NCBI GenBank assembly: GCA_035041965.1
Contig: JAPYMA010000509.1
Span: 1 to 64,000 of the forward strand
Direction of reading: 5' to 3'
Origin: Anisakis pegreffii
Taxonomy: Eukaryota > Nematoda > Chromadorea > Rhabditida > Anisakidae
Length of the DNA: 64,000 bases
Shown here piece by piece: positions 26,226-39,500 of the stretch; within the stretch, counting starts at the first letter, position 1; every line of letters starts with the position of its first letter. The translations under genes were made by a program, and so were the position numbers. Below the pieces are notes generated by a model. The model was not told the origin of the DNA, made no database searches, and saw only the letters and a program-made list of their open reading frames with translations.

Positions 26226-26618
26226 GTTGATATGGCGATGTGGAAGGTGGCGATTTGTGGATTGTTTTTTGATCGCTAGATCAAATACCGTCATTGACTC
26301 GAAGTAGGGATCAACTGGAGTCTCATACGAGTGTTTTGTTCTAAACTACTCAAGAAAAATGGAATTACCGCATCTGTCAATTAAAAAATAATATTATCGT
26401 GCTCAAAACCCGATATGAATAAACGTTTTCATAAGGCTTTTAGCAATATTGTTTATTACGTATTTCCTTCGGTTACATTTCATGAGCTATTTTTTATTCG
26501 ATTAGGCAGTAAAATAATTCTTTCCTCTTTCACCGTCATTGACTCGAACTAGAGATGACCTGGAGTATCATACAAGTGTTGTGGATATGGCGACGTGGAA
26601 CGTGGTGATATATGGATT
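26226..26618. repeat. Pair of diverged repeats in rearranged order
   Basis: Block B, 26,287-26,335 (starts ACCGTCATTGACTCGAA), recurs at 26,532-26,580 with about six mismatches in 49. Block A, 26,226-26,263 (TATGGCGATGTGGAA), recurs at 26,581-26,618. The order is A-B ... B-A, all in the same orientation. This suggests an old tandem or dispersed repeat later scrambled. No family was recognised. Confidence 0.65.
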
Positions 26619-29600
26619 TCCTCCTTCAGAAGAAAATATCCTCAAATTTCATGCAGATACGATGATAGATAATGGTTGTGCTCGTCGCATCTATCATTAG
26701 TGCTTGCATGCGATCGCCGCCATATTCGTTAGCTAATAATGGCAATTTTTACCTCATTTCTAGCGCTAATGCATTATATCCCTCATTAACCGCCGCCCCA
26801 TTCTTACATTACGTTATGCTCCATGGATGCAGTTGTATTTATGCGCACAGGTTGGTTGGCTTGCTCGCTGCTTGTATTTACCTCAGTCAATTCATGACCC
26901 TCTCCTTAAAGCTCACACCTCTTGTCCCTTACTCTCTTCGTTATCCGCCAGGAACATCCGTTCGCTAAATTGTTTGCTCGTTCGCTTGGTAACCGTGCTA
27001 TGAACCGAGCAATCCACCAAACGACCTACTTATGTGCTGCATCCACCCTCCCACCCCTTGAATCGTACTTGATTCAACTGTTTTTGCAGCATTACCAAGT
27101 CTCTCTAGCCTCTTCTGTCCCATACGCCTTGAGATGTGTTCATCGTTGACGATAGATAGATACCTTTATTTGTGGTTCTCACCTTTTGTTGTCCTTGTAC
27201 GCCTTTTGTGTACACAAACAAACAATAGGTTTTATTTATTTGTTCAGTTATAATGAGGTAAAATGGCGATCGTTTTCAACTGCTCCATAAGCGTGAACGA
27301 GTTAACCGAGCGAGCTGTTTGAGTACGTCTAATAGACTTTTTATGATGAACTTGATTGAATAACTCATAAGTGACTGGTGGTTCTGGTTTGTCCACAGAT
27401 TGAAAATGCTTCGTTATGGTGACTGACTACCCAACCAAACGAGTCACTACTCCTCGATCAAACAAGCAATTTATCGTCTCCTTTACATCCCATAAATTTG
27501 CATTCACCTCAGTGATCATCACCATTGCACAAAGCAGTCAGTCCATCATTAAACCATCAAAATACTCAACAAATATCCATCTAATAATCACCCATCACCA
27601 TGTAATAATACTATTCCTTTGGATTGATTCATTGTATGCTTCATAAATGGCACTGAATCTGAAAAAGTATGCAACTCATCCGATTTTTTTTGATACAGAT
27701 ATCTAAACAAACATAATCATTACTTTGTCGTTATTATCCTATCAACAGTATTGTTTGCTTATTTTTATGTGCTGCACATGGATTGATATGTATATGTATT
27801 CATGCAATTTTTCAGTTGTTCAGCTTTTTCCATTGAATATCGTTGATTTACGTGAATGAACGGACAACTTGTGGATAATATCTTTCCTGATCACGTTCCA
27901 GTCAGCTTCGATGGAATAGTACGTTGCATTCACCCAGTTTTACACATTTCATGCTATTGCTCTTATGCTGACTACAGCAAACGAACTTACAAATTAGCAA
28001 ATGTGAGGAATTCATTCCCGATGGAAAGATTGCTTCTTTCAGAGAATACCAAAATGAACTTCACTTATTTCTCTTAATTCGACTAAGTATTCCGTCGTAA
28101 AAAGATACCGAAACTAATTGAAAGAGGTCAATAACTGCAGTGATCTTTTTTATTTTTTATTTTTGTTATAGCAATTGTCCCTTTTTGATCGACTTCGTAA
28201 CTGTAGTGCTCATGCTTATTTAAACATGACGCAAATAAAATCCCTCATAAGCATTGAACTGACTTGAAAATGATAAATGGTATCATACATTATGACTTGT
28301 TCTCATTTCGAGACAACCACTACTAATTGATCAATTGCTCAATTGGTCAAGCATCATCGGTGTGACTGAATTTGTCACTATCATGCGATTCGAGCACTTG
28401 CTCGGCTATCATTCGAGTACTTGATCATTTGCCCGAGATTTTTTAAAATGCATCGTAAATCTTTAGTATTTTCGATGAGCGCACTGAGAAAACAACTTCG
28501 AATGCTTGCTTAACAACGGGTTGGTTCATGCTGACTTCTGTTAACACGCAGTGTTTATTCAGCTTGTAAACCAATTGTTGTTCTCGTTTTTCGAGAATTG
28601 TAATCGTAATTTTACTTGCAAAATCGTTTATTTTCGTAAATCAGCTCGTAAATCTGCTCAAAATACTCCAATTGAAGTGATTGATGAAAATTGCTATTGG
28701 TTTGTTGAAAAGAATAACTTTTTTTCGATTGTATTCGTTCGGCGATGAAATTGCTAATTGATATTGCTGTGTATGGTGGCTAGAAGCGTGTCAAAAAACG
28801 AGTTCCAAAAATTTTTTGCTTTTATGTGATGGAATTTTGTGGGAAGATCATTCTCGTGAATTACTGAAAATACTTCTGATCATATTCTCTGAATCGCATC
28901 GTCCTATGAGCGCTAACATCAGTTTTGTAGACTCAGTTTTGAATTGTTTGCTAATTGATTGTTCACATCAAATGAAACTGGTTCAGTTTTTGATCCAGAA
29001 ATCTTGAGGTAAGTTCAACTGCAACAAATCATCATTCATCAAACAACCACTACAAATTTGGAGTTCAACGAATTGTTCACTGTTTGAAGAGGTCTGATGA
29101 AAAATTCGGCATTTATCGATGGAGTTATCGAAAAGAACTGAAAGAAGCATGACAGATTAGATTAATTAACAACGAAATCACTCGTCCTTCGTGTTGTTCC
29201 AATGAATTTGAGTCACGAAGAAAAAAAACGCGAACACTTTGATGAGAAACTTTCATGTAGGACGAGTCAAATTGGATTTACTCGTTTTCGGTAAGTGTCC
29301 TCCATACAACCCACAAAAAATCACTATTTTTTTCGCTTCAGAAAAATTTCCTTGAATTCAAACTGAGTCCTGTTTTTTTCGATTGACAAATAGCGAATGA
29401 CCAATTTACATTTGTCAACTTTTTTCTCCACATTCATCAACAATTTCCTCGATACAACAACAACACACTACCATATGTCAGCGTTTCGTTGCTGTTTTGG
29501 TGTATCGTTGCTGATGCAAAAAACAAGCTCACAACAATCAATTGAAGCCAACGTTCTGCTATGAATTAGCATTTCATCCGAAATTTTTGATATGAGTACG

Positions 29601-32600
29601 ATTTGGTGGCGAGATTCCTTTATTTCAAAGTATTTCATGAATAATCTTATGAAATGTTTCATAGTGTGACTAGCTTATTGCTAATCGTAAGGACATAGAA
29701 TATGTCTACGTGGCTGAGGGAACTTGCACGCTGAGTGTGGAACTCGGGTATCGTTTAAGTCGAATCGAATCTAATTTTGTTGATCTGAACTGAACTATGT
29801 CTAAATCAACAGTTGGGAATGTATAACAACAGCAAATCTTTACAGTTAATATCGCCGAAAGAATGAATTATGAGTTGAAGTGAAAGAACTGACATAACAA
29901 TGCGAAGTACAATAGCCATATGCGAATGCATGTGAATGAAGATGAAGGAAGGCTTGAAAGGTCGTGTGCATGTGCACATAAGAAGAAGTGCTTTTGTTGT
30001 TTGTTTACGGTTTATGCCCTCATGATGACCTTTTGTTTCGATGTTGCTCAGTTACTGCTTGCTGAATGCGGGGAGTTTGAAATCACGCTGTTAACTTGAA
30101 CATCATGCATGTATAACGCTATGTATCGGTTTAGATTTCGCACTGAAACTGATGACGATCACTGCAAAGAAGTGAAACGTACTGATGCATGATGCAGAAT
30201 GATCCATTCAAAACAATGCCATTGTCCAATTAGTCAATCTGACAGATTTTCGGATCCTTTCAATGACTTAAATGATTTTGAACTGAGTTCAGTCATAATT
30301 CGGATAGTCTGACTGCTACAACTGGTTGTGCCCTATCCGCGTAAGTGGTTGCTGCACAGTTATTCGTCTATTACCTAGCCAAGGCATTTGAAACGGTTTA
30401 AGTGAGATGGTTTTGGAAATTGTTCTCCATTGATTCAACCAAAATTGATTTTCTCAACTGGTAAAAGCTCACTCTTTTCGTCGTTTTGTTTTTTTATCCA
30501 ATAGAAACTTTTCATCCAATTGAAAAGGATAGTTTACTCGAATATTTCTAAACATCGGAACCATCTTAAATTGCTCTTTTTTCATATTTTCTTTCTTTCC
30601 TTTCACAAGGTCATATCCATTTTCGTGAGGATGTAATGATGAATCGAAGTATGAACTTCGTTTGGAAGATTCGTTGCCATATGATTTTCAACTGAGATAT
30701 CATTCAGTTGATTATCTTCAATCCATTCAGCAGTCCATCCAATATCTTCAGATGTCTACGTCAATTTGTTTATCGCCATTCATTTATAAGTTTGAAAATA
30801 TACGGAAGCATAAAAAATTTAAAACACTTCAATGTGATATTTGTTTGTCACGTCTTCAAAACGATTGATTATAATAATTCTTTTATTATCGTTCGCTTCG
30901 ACCACTTCTCTAATTTTCAGCTTTTTCTTCATATCTAAATGCCAGTCACATTGTCCTCTGAACATTCGATTTAACGGTTAATGTTTCACTTGCTCTTTTA
31001 GATCACTTCATGATCATCTTCAGTGTACCGTATGATTTCGTTTGATCACTTTCATTTCTTCGTATTTTATACGGTTCGAAGAAATTTAACCAAATTCTCA
31101 TTTCTCTTATTTTAAGCACAACCATCAAATGAAATATCACATTTTATTGGTGCATGTTTTATCGCAATTCTACTCATTCTCCTATCACATGCTAATTTTA
31201 TAGGCGTCTTTTTTGGGATTTGTTAATATTTTGAGCAAATTTGAGCATAATTTCCTATTGTTGGGTGTTTCCCTTTAACGTATTGAAAATTGAGGTAACG
31301 TATTGAAAATAAGCTCATACATCAAATGAGGTTGTTATTCTAAATGAGGAACCTAACTGGATTTCGCTTTTCACTGACTGAAATGTGCGCAACAAACATA
31401 TTGAAACATCAGAAGTGTGTGCGTTCACTGCGAAAGGCTTGTTCTAGTTAACGTGATGGGAATGTTACTAACATAACATAAGGACTAAAATGAAGAGTGT
31501 TATTATTAATAGTAGAGGGTTGATTGATATTTCGATTAGCAGAATGAAAATGTTTTAAATCGTGACATTTTTGAAGAAGGTTAATTTAGCAGTTTTCCCA
31601 TGATGCAATTACTTCAGCAGTCAAATAAATTTAGCAATTCGTGAATGCATTCACTAATCTCAAAAAGGAAGATGATCAAAAACATCTTATTAACAGAATG
31701 ATCAAAGCAGAATTCATGACGACCATTCGAAATAATACATGATCACAAGTTTTTTGAAATCAAAAGAAAAAACAATACGCGAAACAAATCGCTCAAAGGG
31801 AACGAGAAATTTCCTAATTGGAACGGCTGCTTCAAGCCAATTTGACGTTGTTGTGTTGAATCATGATTGATAATTCAGTCAAAAGAATTCTTCTGTTAAC
31901 GATGAAAAAATTTTTAAAGAAAGATTTAATGTTTTATTTTCAAATCTTATGTTATCTGGATGGATACATTGCTCATGTGTAGAGGACACCTGCAAGTGAC
32001 TAAACAAAATAAATTGAAATGAAACAGCTGTGCGATTTTGACTGATTGTGTACAATTGCATCGATATGGTAATGTGATGCTGCTGCTGCTGCAGTCAGTC
32101 AGTCACCGTACTAATAATGCTAAGCCACTGAACAATTTTTTGGTTCATTCGAGTCGCTTTTATATAAAATTCTCGTTGATCACAATCAGTTGTGGCCTGT
32201 TACTGCCTTGACTGTAAGCTTAACTTTCCCTCATGTTCATCCGAACAATTCATTTATCTTTTCTTGTAAGTTAAAGTATTTGCACTCATTTCGACTGTTA
32301 ATCAGTCCATTCCTCAAACTTATGCACGTTTTATCAGACCTTTCAATGACATTCAGGATCACACTCAGAATCATCTGGCTTGTGAATGAATTGTTTACTG
32401 AATATAACGAGTGGAATTAATTTTAGGTTTATGCCATATTTCTGATGTTTTATCCGTGAAACGCTGCTGCTGCTACCTGAACTATACTTCAGTTTCATTT
32501 CGGTATTTGGAGGAGAAATTCATATAATCTGTAACATATTTGATTTGAGCAACAGCCATAAAGATGAGCACTTGTACACGGCTGGTTGATTTATAGCACA

Positions 32601-35163
32601 TCTGCAAATGGAACAACACCAAAAAATTATGGTAATCCTCACGAATTGGGAACTTCAGTCTTATGCAATGAAGTTCAGGAGCAATATTCGTATGTTAGAT
32701 TGTATGGTAGTTCGAAAATGAATCAACATATGGGAACGGTAACTGTCAATGGAAGGTGCGCTCATATTAGCGCCACTTCTCAGTTAAAACTGATCGAGAG
32801 CTGGTCAAAGTCGAGGTTTATTCCAAAAAATCTCTTGTTGGATTCAACTCTAAGACAGTGAAATATCAGGCGAAAGCTGAACCCGAACTTGACGATGCCT
32901 GGTTGTTTAGGAATGGTTATCTTGTTTTACGCCATGAACAAATCAGTGAATTCAATCATTTCTCATTCACTGAATCTCTTAATGAGGAATGTCGTTTAAG
33001 TGATGAATATCTGTCGTGTTCAGGTTTTTCTTTCCATATCCAGACCAGTTACAGCAAATCAAATTATTGTTAGCTCACTACCAATCCTGCAAAGCTTCAA
33101 TTGTTCATTGATAAAAGCGAAAATTCTCAAGCACTGAATTTTTATCGTTGGTACCTCGTTTTTCTTCACACAAACACACTTTCACTTTGTTTTTAATCTC
33201 AAATCATTCAGCATGCCATGAAGATCATTAGATAATGAACAGTCCGAATGTGCGTCCATTGTCAGTGCAGTTTTTCTCGTTTGAAGTTTTCAATATCTGT
33301 TAAATGATTATATTTTATTGCATTTTTTTAACAGGATAAAGAAAGAGATAAGGGGATTTAATGGGATTGATTTCATTTTATTGCATTATTCGATTGCATT
33401 ATTAATTAATAGGAGTATTTGGCATGGGAGAATTCATCAAGTATCACATTTGATGCGAAATAACATCTGAATCCAGATGCTTTTATGTCTTATCTCAACG
33501 AAACACTTCAGTTCATAATTGGTCTCCTAGATTATTGTCCACCAACAGGCATATCAACATAGCTGATCTATAGCGTAGAGCTGTTCTCTGCTAATCACTA
33601 CCGTTTACTCGCAAGGTTGCCTCTGCAAAATCACTGATATGGTAAATACGCCTGTCTGGTGATGAAATGTCAGTCAGAAAGGATGCATACATTTTCTATC
33701 GATGATCGTTCCAAACCGTGCTAATGGAACAAGTATATATCCATGCATATCTTGTGCAATTAAAAGGATGAGCATTCAAACGTAAACGTTATATTCCAAT
33801 AGAATGCTCGTGCACTCAGATCAAATCAGCAAGCACGCACTCTCATACATATAGAAAGTGATGGAACAAGCGTGGATTCAACTGATTTGAAATATAGAAA
33901 AGTTTAGACAGGAAAAAAGCGAACATCGTGCAAAAGGATGCAATTTAAGGGAACTCGATTGTGCTGCTGCAAAAAAGCCATTAGAAATAATTCGTACAAA
34001 CTGGTTTTTTAGGCGTATTGGTTAGAAAGCTTTTTTTGCCAGCTAATCCGTATGTTCCAAGTTTTTTTCTAGGCTTCTCAATTGGTTTCAGTCGCTTTTT
34101 GGATAGTATCGTAGGTCGTAATCGCTTCCAACACATACTATAGTTCCACTGATGAGGTGTTCGTCGCCGTGTGCTTTAAGATGAATTAATTATGGTGTTT
34201 TGCAAACGGAATGCTTGGTTGAGTATAATTCCAAGGTACTGAGCAAACTCCATTTAAAGAAAACAAGATGCTGCATGTACGGTGTCGATAGAACGTGAAG
34301 ATACTCTCTGTGAACTTGATTACCTGTTTGTCTTTTTTGGAAACGTTCAGAAATTTGATAATTATCATCTACTGACGATTTTCAATGCCCAATAGCTTAT
34401 TTTCACATGAGCACTGAGAATTTTGGTTAATGTCACTTTGATGCGAAACGTTTCAATTCCATATTTCTATGGCAATCTTCTTTATTGCATTGCACTTCTG
34501 AAGCAACCATCGATCATAAGTGGATGCATCTGTCAAATAGCGATTTTCATTAGTTTAACGATGCTCTCGGAATAAGATATGAAAAAGAAACGGATTTCAA
34601 ATGTCATTTATAAAATAGGAGCAGTGATCTGTTGTTTTTTTTAAAAATCCTTCTCCTGGTAGGAAAATAACTTCCACTTCATATTTTATATTGCTCATAT
34701 TTGTGGGCATTCAACGAATCAGTTCATTGTTATTGCTTTCTGTTGAACCATTATTGTTGATTGCTTCTGCAATAATAACTGCGAGTTCATTCACCAGTTT
34801 ACAGTCAGTCAGGAATGTCAAGTACCGTCAGTTTGTTTCCTGTGCGCTTTGCATCATTCCCCTTTTCATAGCATTTACCTCGCATCGTATTTTTTCAACG
34901 ATTTGCATTTTGGAATTATTCATTCTCAACCATTCATACGATGCCTTCCTTGCAGTGCTCACTATCGGATTCTCCACAGCTCATTCCCATTTAGCGAAAA
35001 ATCGTCGTCCACTACGGGAACTCGCATAATGTATCTTATCCTGGTCGGTTGTCTCAATTAGGTTTGAGTGAAATGGTTTGCAAATAATGGCAATGTTTGC
35101 GCAGTGAAACCAAAGAGAAACACAGCGAAACGAATCAAATCGCATCCGAATTTAGTTTGATCG

Positions 35164-35217
35164 TCATCATCATAAATAAGTGTTTTTGTTTCGTTAAACA
35201 CTTATTTATGATGATGA
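35164..35217. repeat. Perfect 22-bp stem-loop, 10-nt loop
   Basis: Positions 35,164-35,185 (TCATCATCATAAATAAGTGT plus TT) are exactly complementary to 35,196-35,217, with a 10-nt loop between. The stem is the size of one small-RNA duplex but shorter than usual animal miRNA precursors. It could also be a tiny inverted-repeat element or a cruciform site. It lies in the upstream region of the girdin homologue, about 1.3 kb before its ATG. Confidence 0.85.
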
Positions 35218-36562
35218 AAGATTTACTGTTCGGTTCCTTTTGAAGTGTTTATTTTAGCCGATTAAATTTAGTCATAAGGCGAAATGATGCAAACAGTCTT
35301 TATCCATTTCAATCAAACGTAGTATAATAACTAACTCATTTTCAGAGCATCGCTTCGACAACGACAATACACCTTAATTTGTTAACAGTGATGATTTTTT
35401 AATGGATTCATTGTTTCTCTTGTATAAATCACTATGAAATATTGCTATTTAGTGCACCCACCTATCATGATAATTTAATATACCAATTCCACTCACCACT
35501 TATTAACATTTATCATTATCCTCATAATCAGTATTCTTTTATGCCAGGTTTCATACTTATTTTATACTCTTGAAAAGAATCATTGAATCGGGTTATACCA
35601 TATATTGCATTCACAGTTCATCGAGTTCAAGTTGGTGTTTCAAAAATTATGTCAAATCATCTAGTTTTACCTTCTTCGTCATTTAAACGCATCATTCCGA
35701 ACAAAATTAGATACGGTAAGATGCAAGTAATGCAATCAAGGAACTACAATAGACGAGTATATATTGCAAATCCATTTGACTTCATGATGAGGTCAATTTT
35801 ATTTTTGAAATGAATTTTTCGAGACTCCTACAGTTTGTTTGTACTGTTCGCTGTCAATCACCCTGAGTCATTACCCGATGTCATCTGCTGATGATTAAGG
35901 TGGTAGTAACGCAGAAAATTTCTTCACTGCTACATTATCAAATGCTCCTTTGCAATGATCTTCCCAATAGGAATATCCTATGTGCGCACTTCATTCCTAA
36001 TAGGATCTGATAAAGGATGTGATTTTTACGGAAGATTGATCTGTCTTTGAGCATATTTTTGAGTGCAGTAGTAATCGCTTGAGTACAGTAGCAGTCATTA
36101 TCCTCGGATGAACTAGAAATTATTCACAGCTATTATTATTTTTCACTGTTCATGTTGAACAGCGTGACGTTTTAAGTGAAGAACCACCAACTCGTGCTAC
36201 TGCTTGAATATTTTCATCGTTTTCATTTGTATCGACCAACTGTGATAATTTTGAATGCTGCAAAAAACGCTGTATCTGTTGTCAAATATTTTAATGCCGT
36301 TATAAAGCTTACAGGATAATTGCCTGTCAAGCCTTGAAATCACTTCAGGCATCTAGATATTCCGTGTCCAGTTTTCTCATACTTTGTTTTATTTGACTGT
36401 TGTAGTCAAAGGTCGCGTTCGTTTCATTAATTTCGCTCAAGCAACGAACTTCGAGTCGTTATCTCGTCACATATCAATTCCAGAAACAATTAAGCAGCGT
36501 TAGTGCTGGAGTGGTGATCGTCGAGACGATTCATTCGCTCGATAGCAACGACGACCGGCTAG

Positions 36563-39500
36563 ATGCCACAGATCGTCGATGAAGAAGAGCATTTCTGGAG
36601 GGAACCACTTGGTGCTTGGATTAAGTATGGCGCACTTGGATTATGATTTCGAATGATTTACAACCAAATTATCTTCACTTAAGCATATTCATTGATAAAT
36701 CTGTTCATTGTGATCAAATAAACAGTCAGTTGCAATGCAAAGTTGTTGCCATGCTGAACCCATATGAAAGCACAAAAATTAAGTGATATTACTCGTTGTT
36801 ACACAGTAATATTTCAGTTTAGTGATGTCTGAACGCAGTTAAACAATTGCAGGGATTGTATTTCGGGTTGTGATGCGTTGATTCCAGAATCAGCGTGGAG
36901 GGCGGAAGAACACTACGAAACTGTCATCCGTTTCACGGAGTTATGCGATGGCTTGGTGTTCAATCTGCTCTTTGTGTTTGTGTATGTTTAGTGGACATTC
37001 GTTGAATTTCTGAAATTTTGTTTGTTACCGTTATTGTAGAAGTGCGATAACACGGTGACAGACCTTGTGAGATTGATGAAGATTCGCTCGTTGTATTTCT
37101 TAACTAAATCTAAATATAAAAAAGAGAACCGCTATTTTTATGAGTTGCTCCTAATTTGATGGGTCTATTATTGTCGGTATAGATCATTGAAGAAACAGGT
37201 GCACTGATCAATTTTCTCATTACCATTCCTAAGATGAATATCACTAATCGCTGATCATAAAGGATCAATCTCATCAAATTAATGTGCTCTTTGACTGTTC
37301 CTCTGAGGTTGTTAGAGGATAGAATTACCGACATATAGCTTGTAAAATGAGTTAATCAAGGGTCAACAGATTAGGGGATTCGGTTTTTGTGATGGATGGC
37401 TTGTTTTCGATGCGAGAATCGAACAGAGCGTGTTGAAGGATTATATACTGTTGCCAAAATCATGCGAAGTGGTTTTCATTTACTTCTGAGGAAAGTAAAT
37501 GACAGTGATTCAGCAATGCAGGCGGCAACAAGTCAGTCAAAGAGACTAATTTGATTTCTTTTTCAGCGATTCAGATTCGTTGAATCTTATCATGGTGCGA
37601 GACAGAAACGTTACAATCAACGATGTTGCAACACGTCTGAAGCAATTTTCAACTCTGATTCATAATATTTACAATTTCTATAGGGTTCGTTCCTCATATC
37701 TATTCAGTCCACTCTCAGTGCGTTTCGATAAATTCTTCAAAAATACAGTGAATTCATTTGGATTCTTATTGTCATTTGTGAGAGATCATCAAACGCTTAA
37801 TAAGATGACCTTTTGAATCCATAATTGCAAATTTGTCGAAGAGTATCGTCTTCTTCTACGGAATCACTTGCAGAGAGCAATGTTCAGATGTGATTTTATT
37901 ATTTCATGACTAAAATTCACGTCATTTATTGTGTGGATTTTTTCATCAAAGTATACCTTAGCAGTAGTATTGCTCATCATTCCGTTGTAATATGTGATTT
38001 GTTCAATCAAACTCACACATTTAATGTGTTACTTTTTATTTCCTCATTTTATGACTTCACATAAAAGTAAAATGAATGAGCGAACATTTAATTCAATTGT
38101 CCATTGAATCAATCAGTCCTCTTACTCAAAAAACATAATTTAACCACGAATACCTCTGGCGCAGTAAACATTGCTGATTCAATACCTTCCAATACCGCCA
38201 ATATCAATAAAATTACCTACTCACTTCTTCATTCACATCAAGAATTTTGTCTTAGACAGTGAACAGTTTACATCTATGTTTCATGCTCAATTTATTAGTG
38301 TTCTATTAAAGTTACCGAATTCCGATTAATTGCACGATACCATTTTTGTTAGACAGTTCTGTAAAGCAATGACGAGATTCGATGTTACCTCACAGTAATA
38401 AGTATTCGTATTAATCAAGATCATGTTAGACTGACTAAACATTTACAGTCTTCGATATAAACAATTTACTTTGCATCAGATAGGTGTGATGAATACGACT
38501 TTAAAGTGAATATCGACGATGTAAGAGTATGTTATTATTATGCATATCAAGAATGAACACATTTCAATCGCTTTTACACCAGTGGTAACGTAACGTTCGG
38601 TTATTTATAATCTCTTGAGTAAACAACACCTTTTAATATTGAAGCGTAAAGCAGTATCGCTTTCGTATTTGCTTAAACACGATTTGCATCGTTGAAGGCG
38701 AGCGGCGAATGCTGAATGGAACGCCGCTTATTGAAGAAGAAGAAGGAGAGATTTCAAAAAACGCATCTCATTTGAAAACGATTCACATTTATTTAGTGTT
38801 AGATAGCGATTCAGTGTATTTTTAAGTGGAAACATTTTCAGAAATTTCATTCGTAAAACATTACGCAAGAACTTCTTCGACAAATAGTTCAATTTGTAGT
38901 CTTATAGTTCCCTATTTGCAACGTACATATTTTCATGGATTCATTGCTTTTCGAGGTTTCATGCAAGTAAACAGGGCGTATTGTGCGACATGATCCTGTT
39001 TGAGGGATAATTTTGATCCTTTGCGCGACAAATCATCAGGATAACAAATCATCTTGATCACTATCACGATCATCAGAATAACAAATCAACAAATCATCAG
39101 GATCAACATGACAAATCATCTTGATCTTGTACTCAACTAATAAGGATTTGTGTCTTTATCAAGTTTCAATTTCAGAATCGTTTGCATAAGTTGATCGTGA
39201 TGCCTTTGCCAGATGTTCTGATGATCCTTCGAAACCCACATCCAGGTATCTTAAACTCTTCATTTCCATTCAGTATTTTCCAACTGCAACGTTCAAATGC
39301 CCTTCTGATAATGGAAATTGTCTCAGCCATTTAATATTCTTCGTTTCATTCATCTGTGTGCAACTCTTAGCACTGTGATAACTATTCCAAGAACTACTTT
39401 ACTGAAAATGTTCATATGAGTACATTCGAGGGAACTGAATCGCTCATATCGGTGAACATTAATAATTTTGATCATTGTGGTCATCTTTCTTCTGAAACTT

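Larger units (their letters stand above)
24282..36562. other. Gene-poor 12-kb spacer
   Basis: It holds the 3' UTR of the prp-39 homologue and the upstream region of the girdin homologue. I found no splice-bounded coding segment with family resemblance on either strand. Open frames here (for example 26,672-26,968, 32,586-32,861 and 34,691-35,029) have lengths expected by chance, and several begin with GTG or TTG. A compact palindrome, GCGGGAT/ATCCCGC with a 1-nt centre, lies at 25,646-25,660. The repeat pair and the hairpin listed separately are the other structured features. Confidence 0.5.

Noticed and set aside
32586..33073. Two adjacent plus-strand open frames with polar, protein-like composition
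   Set aside because: They lie in different frames separated by a stop with no convincing splice sites. Faint similarity to 41,450-41,530 is too weak to call a gene or repeat.
34691..35029. Hydrophobic 112-codon plus-strand frame resembling a membrane protein
   Set aside because: It starts at TTG, has no good flanking splice sites and no family resemblance, and its length is near the chance limit in AT-rich DNA.
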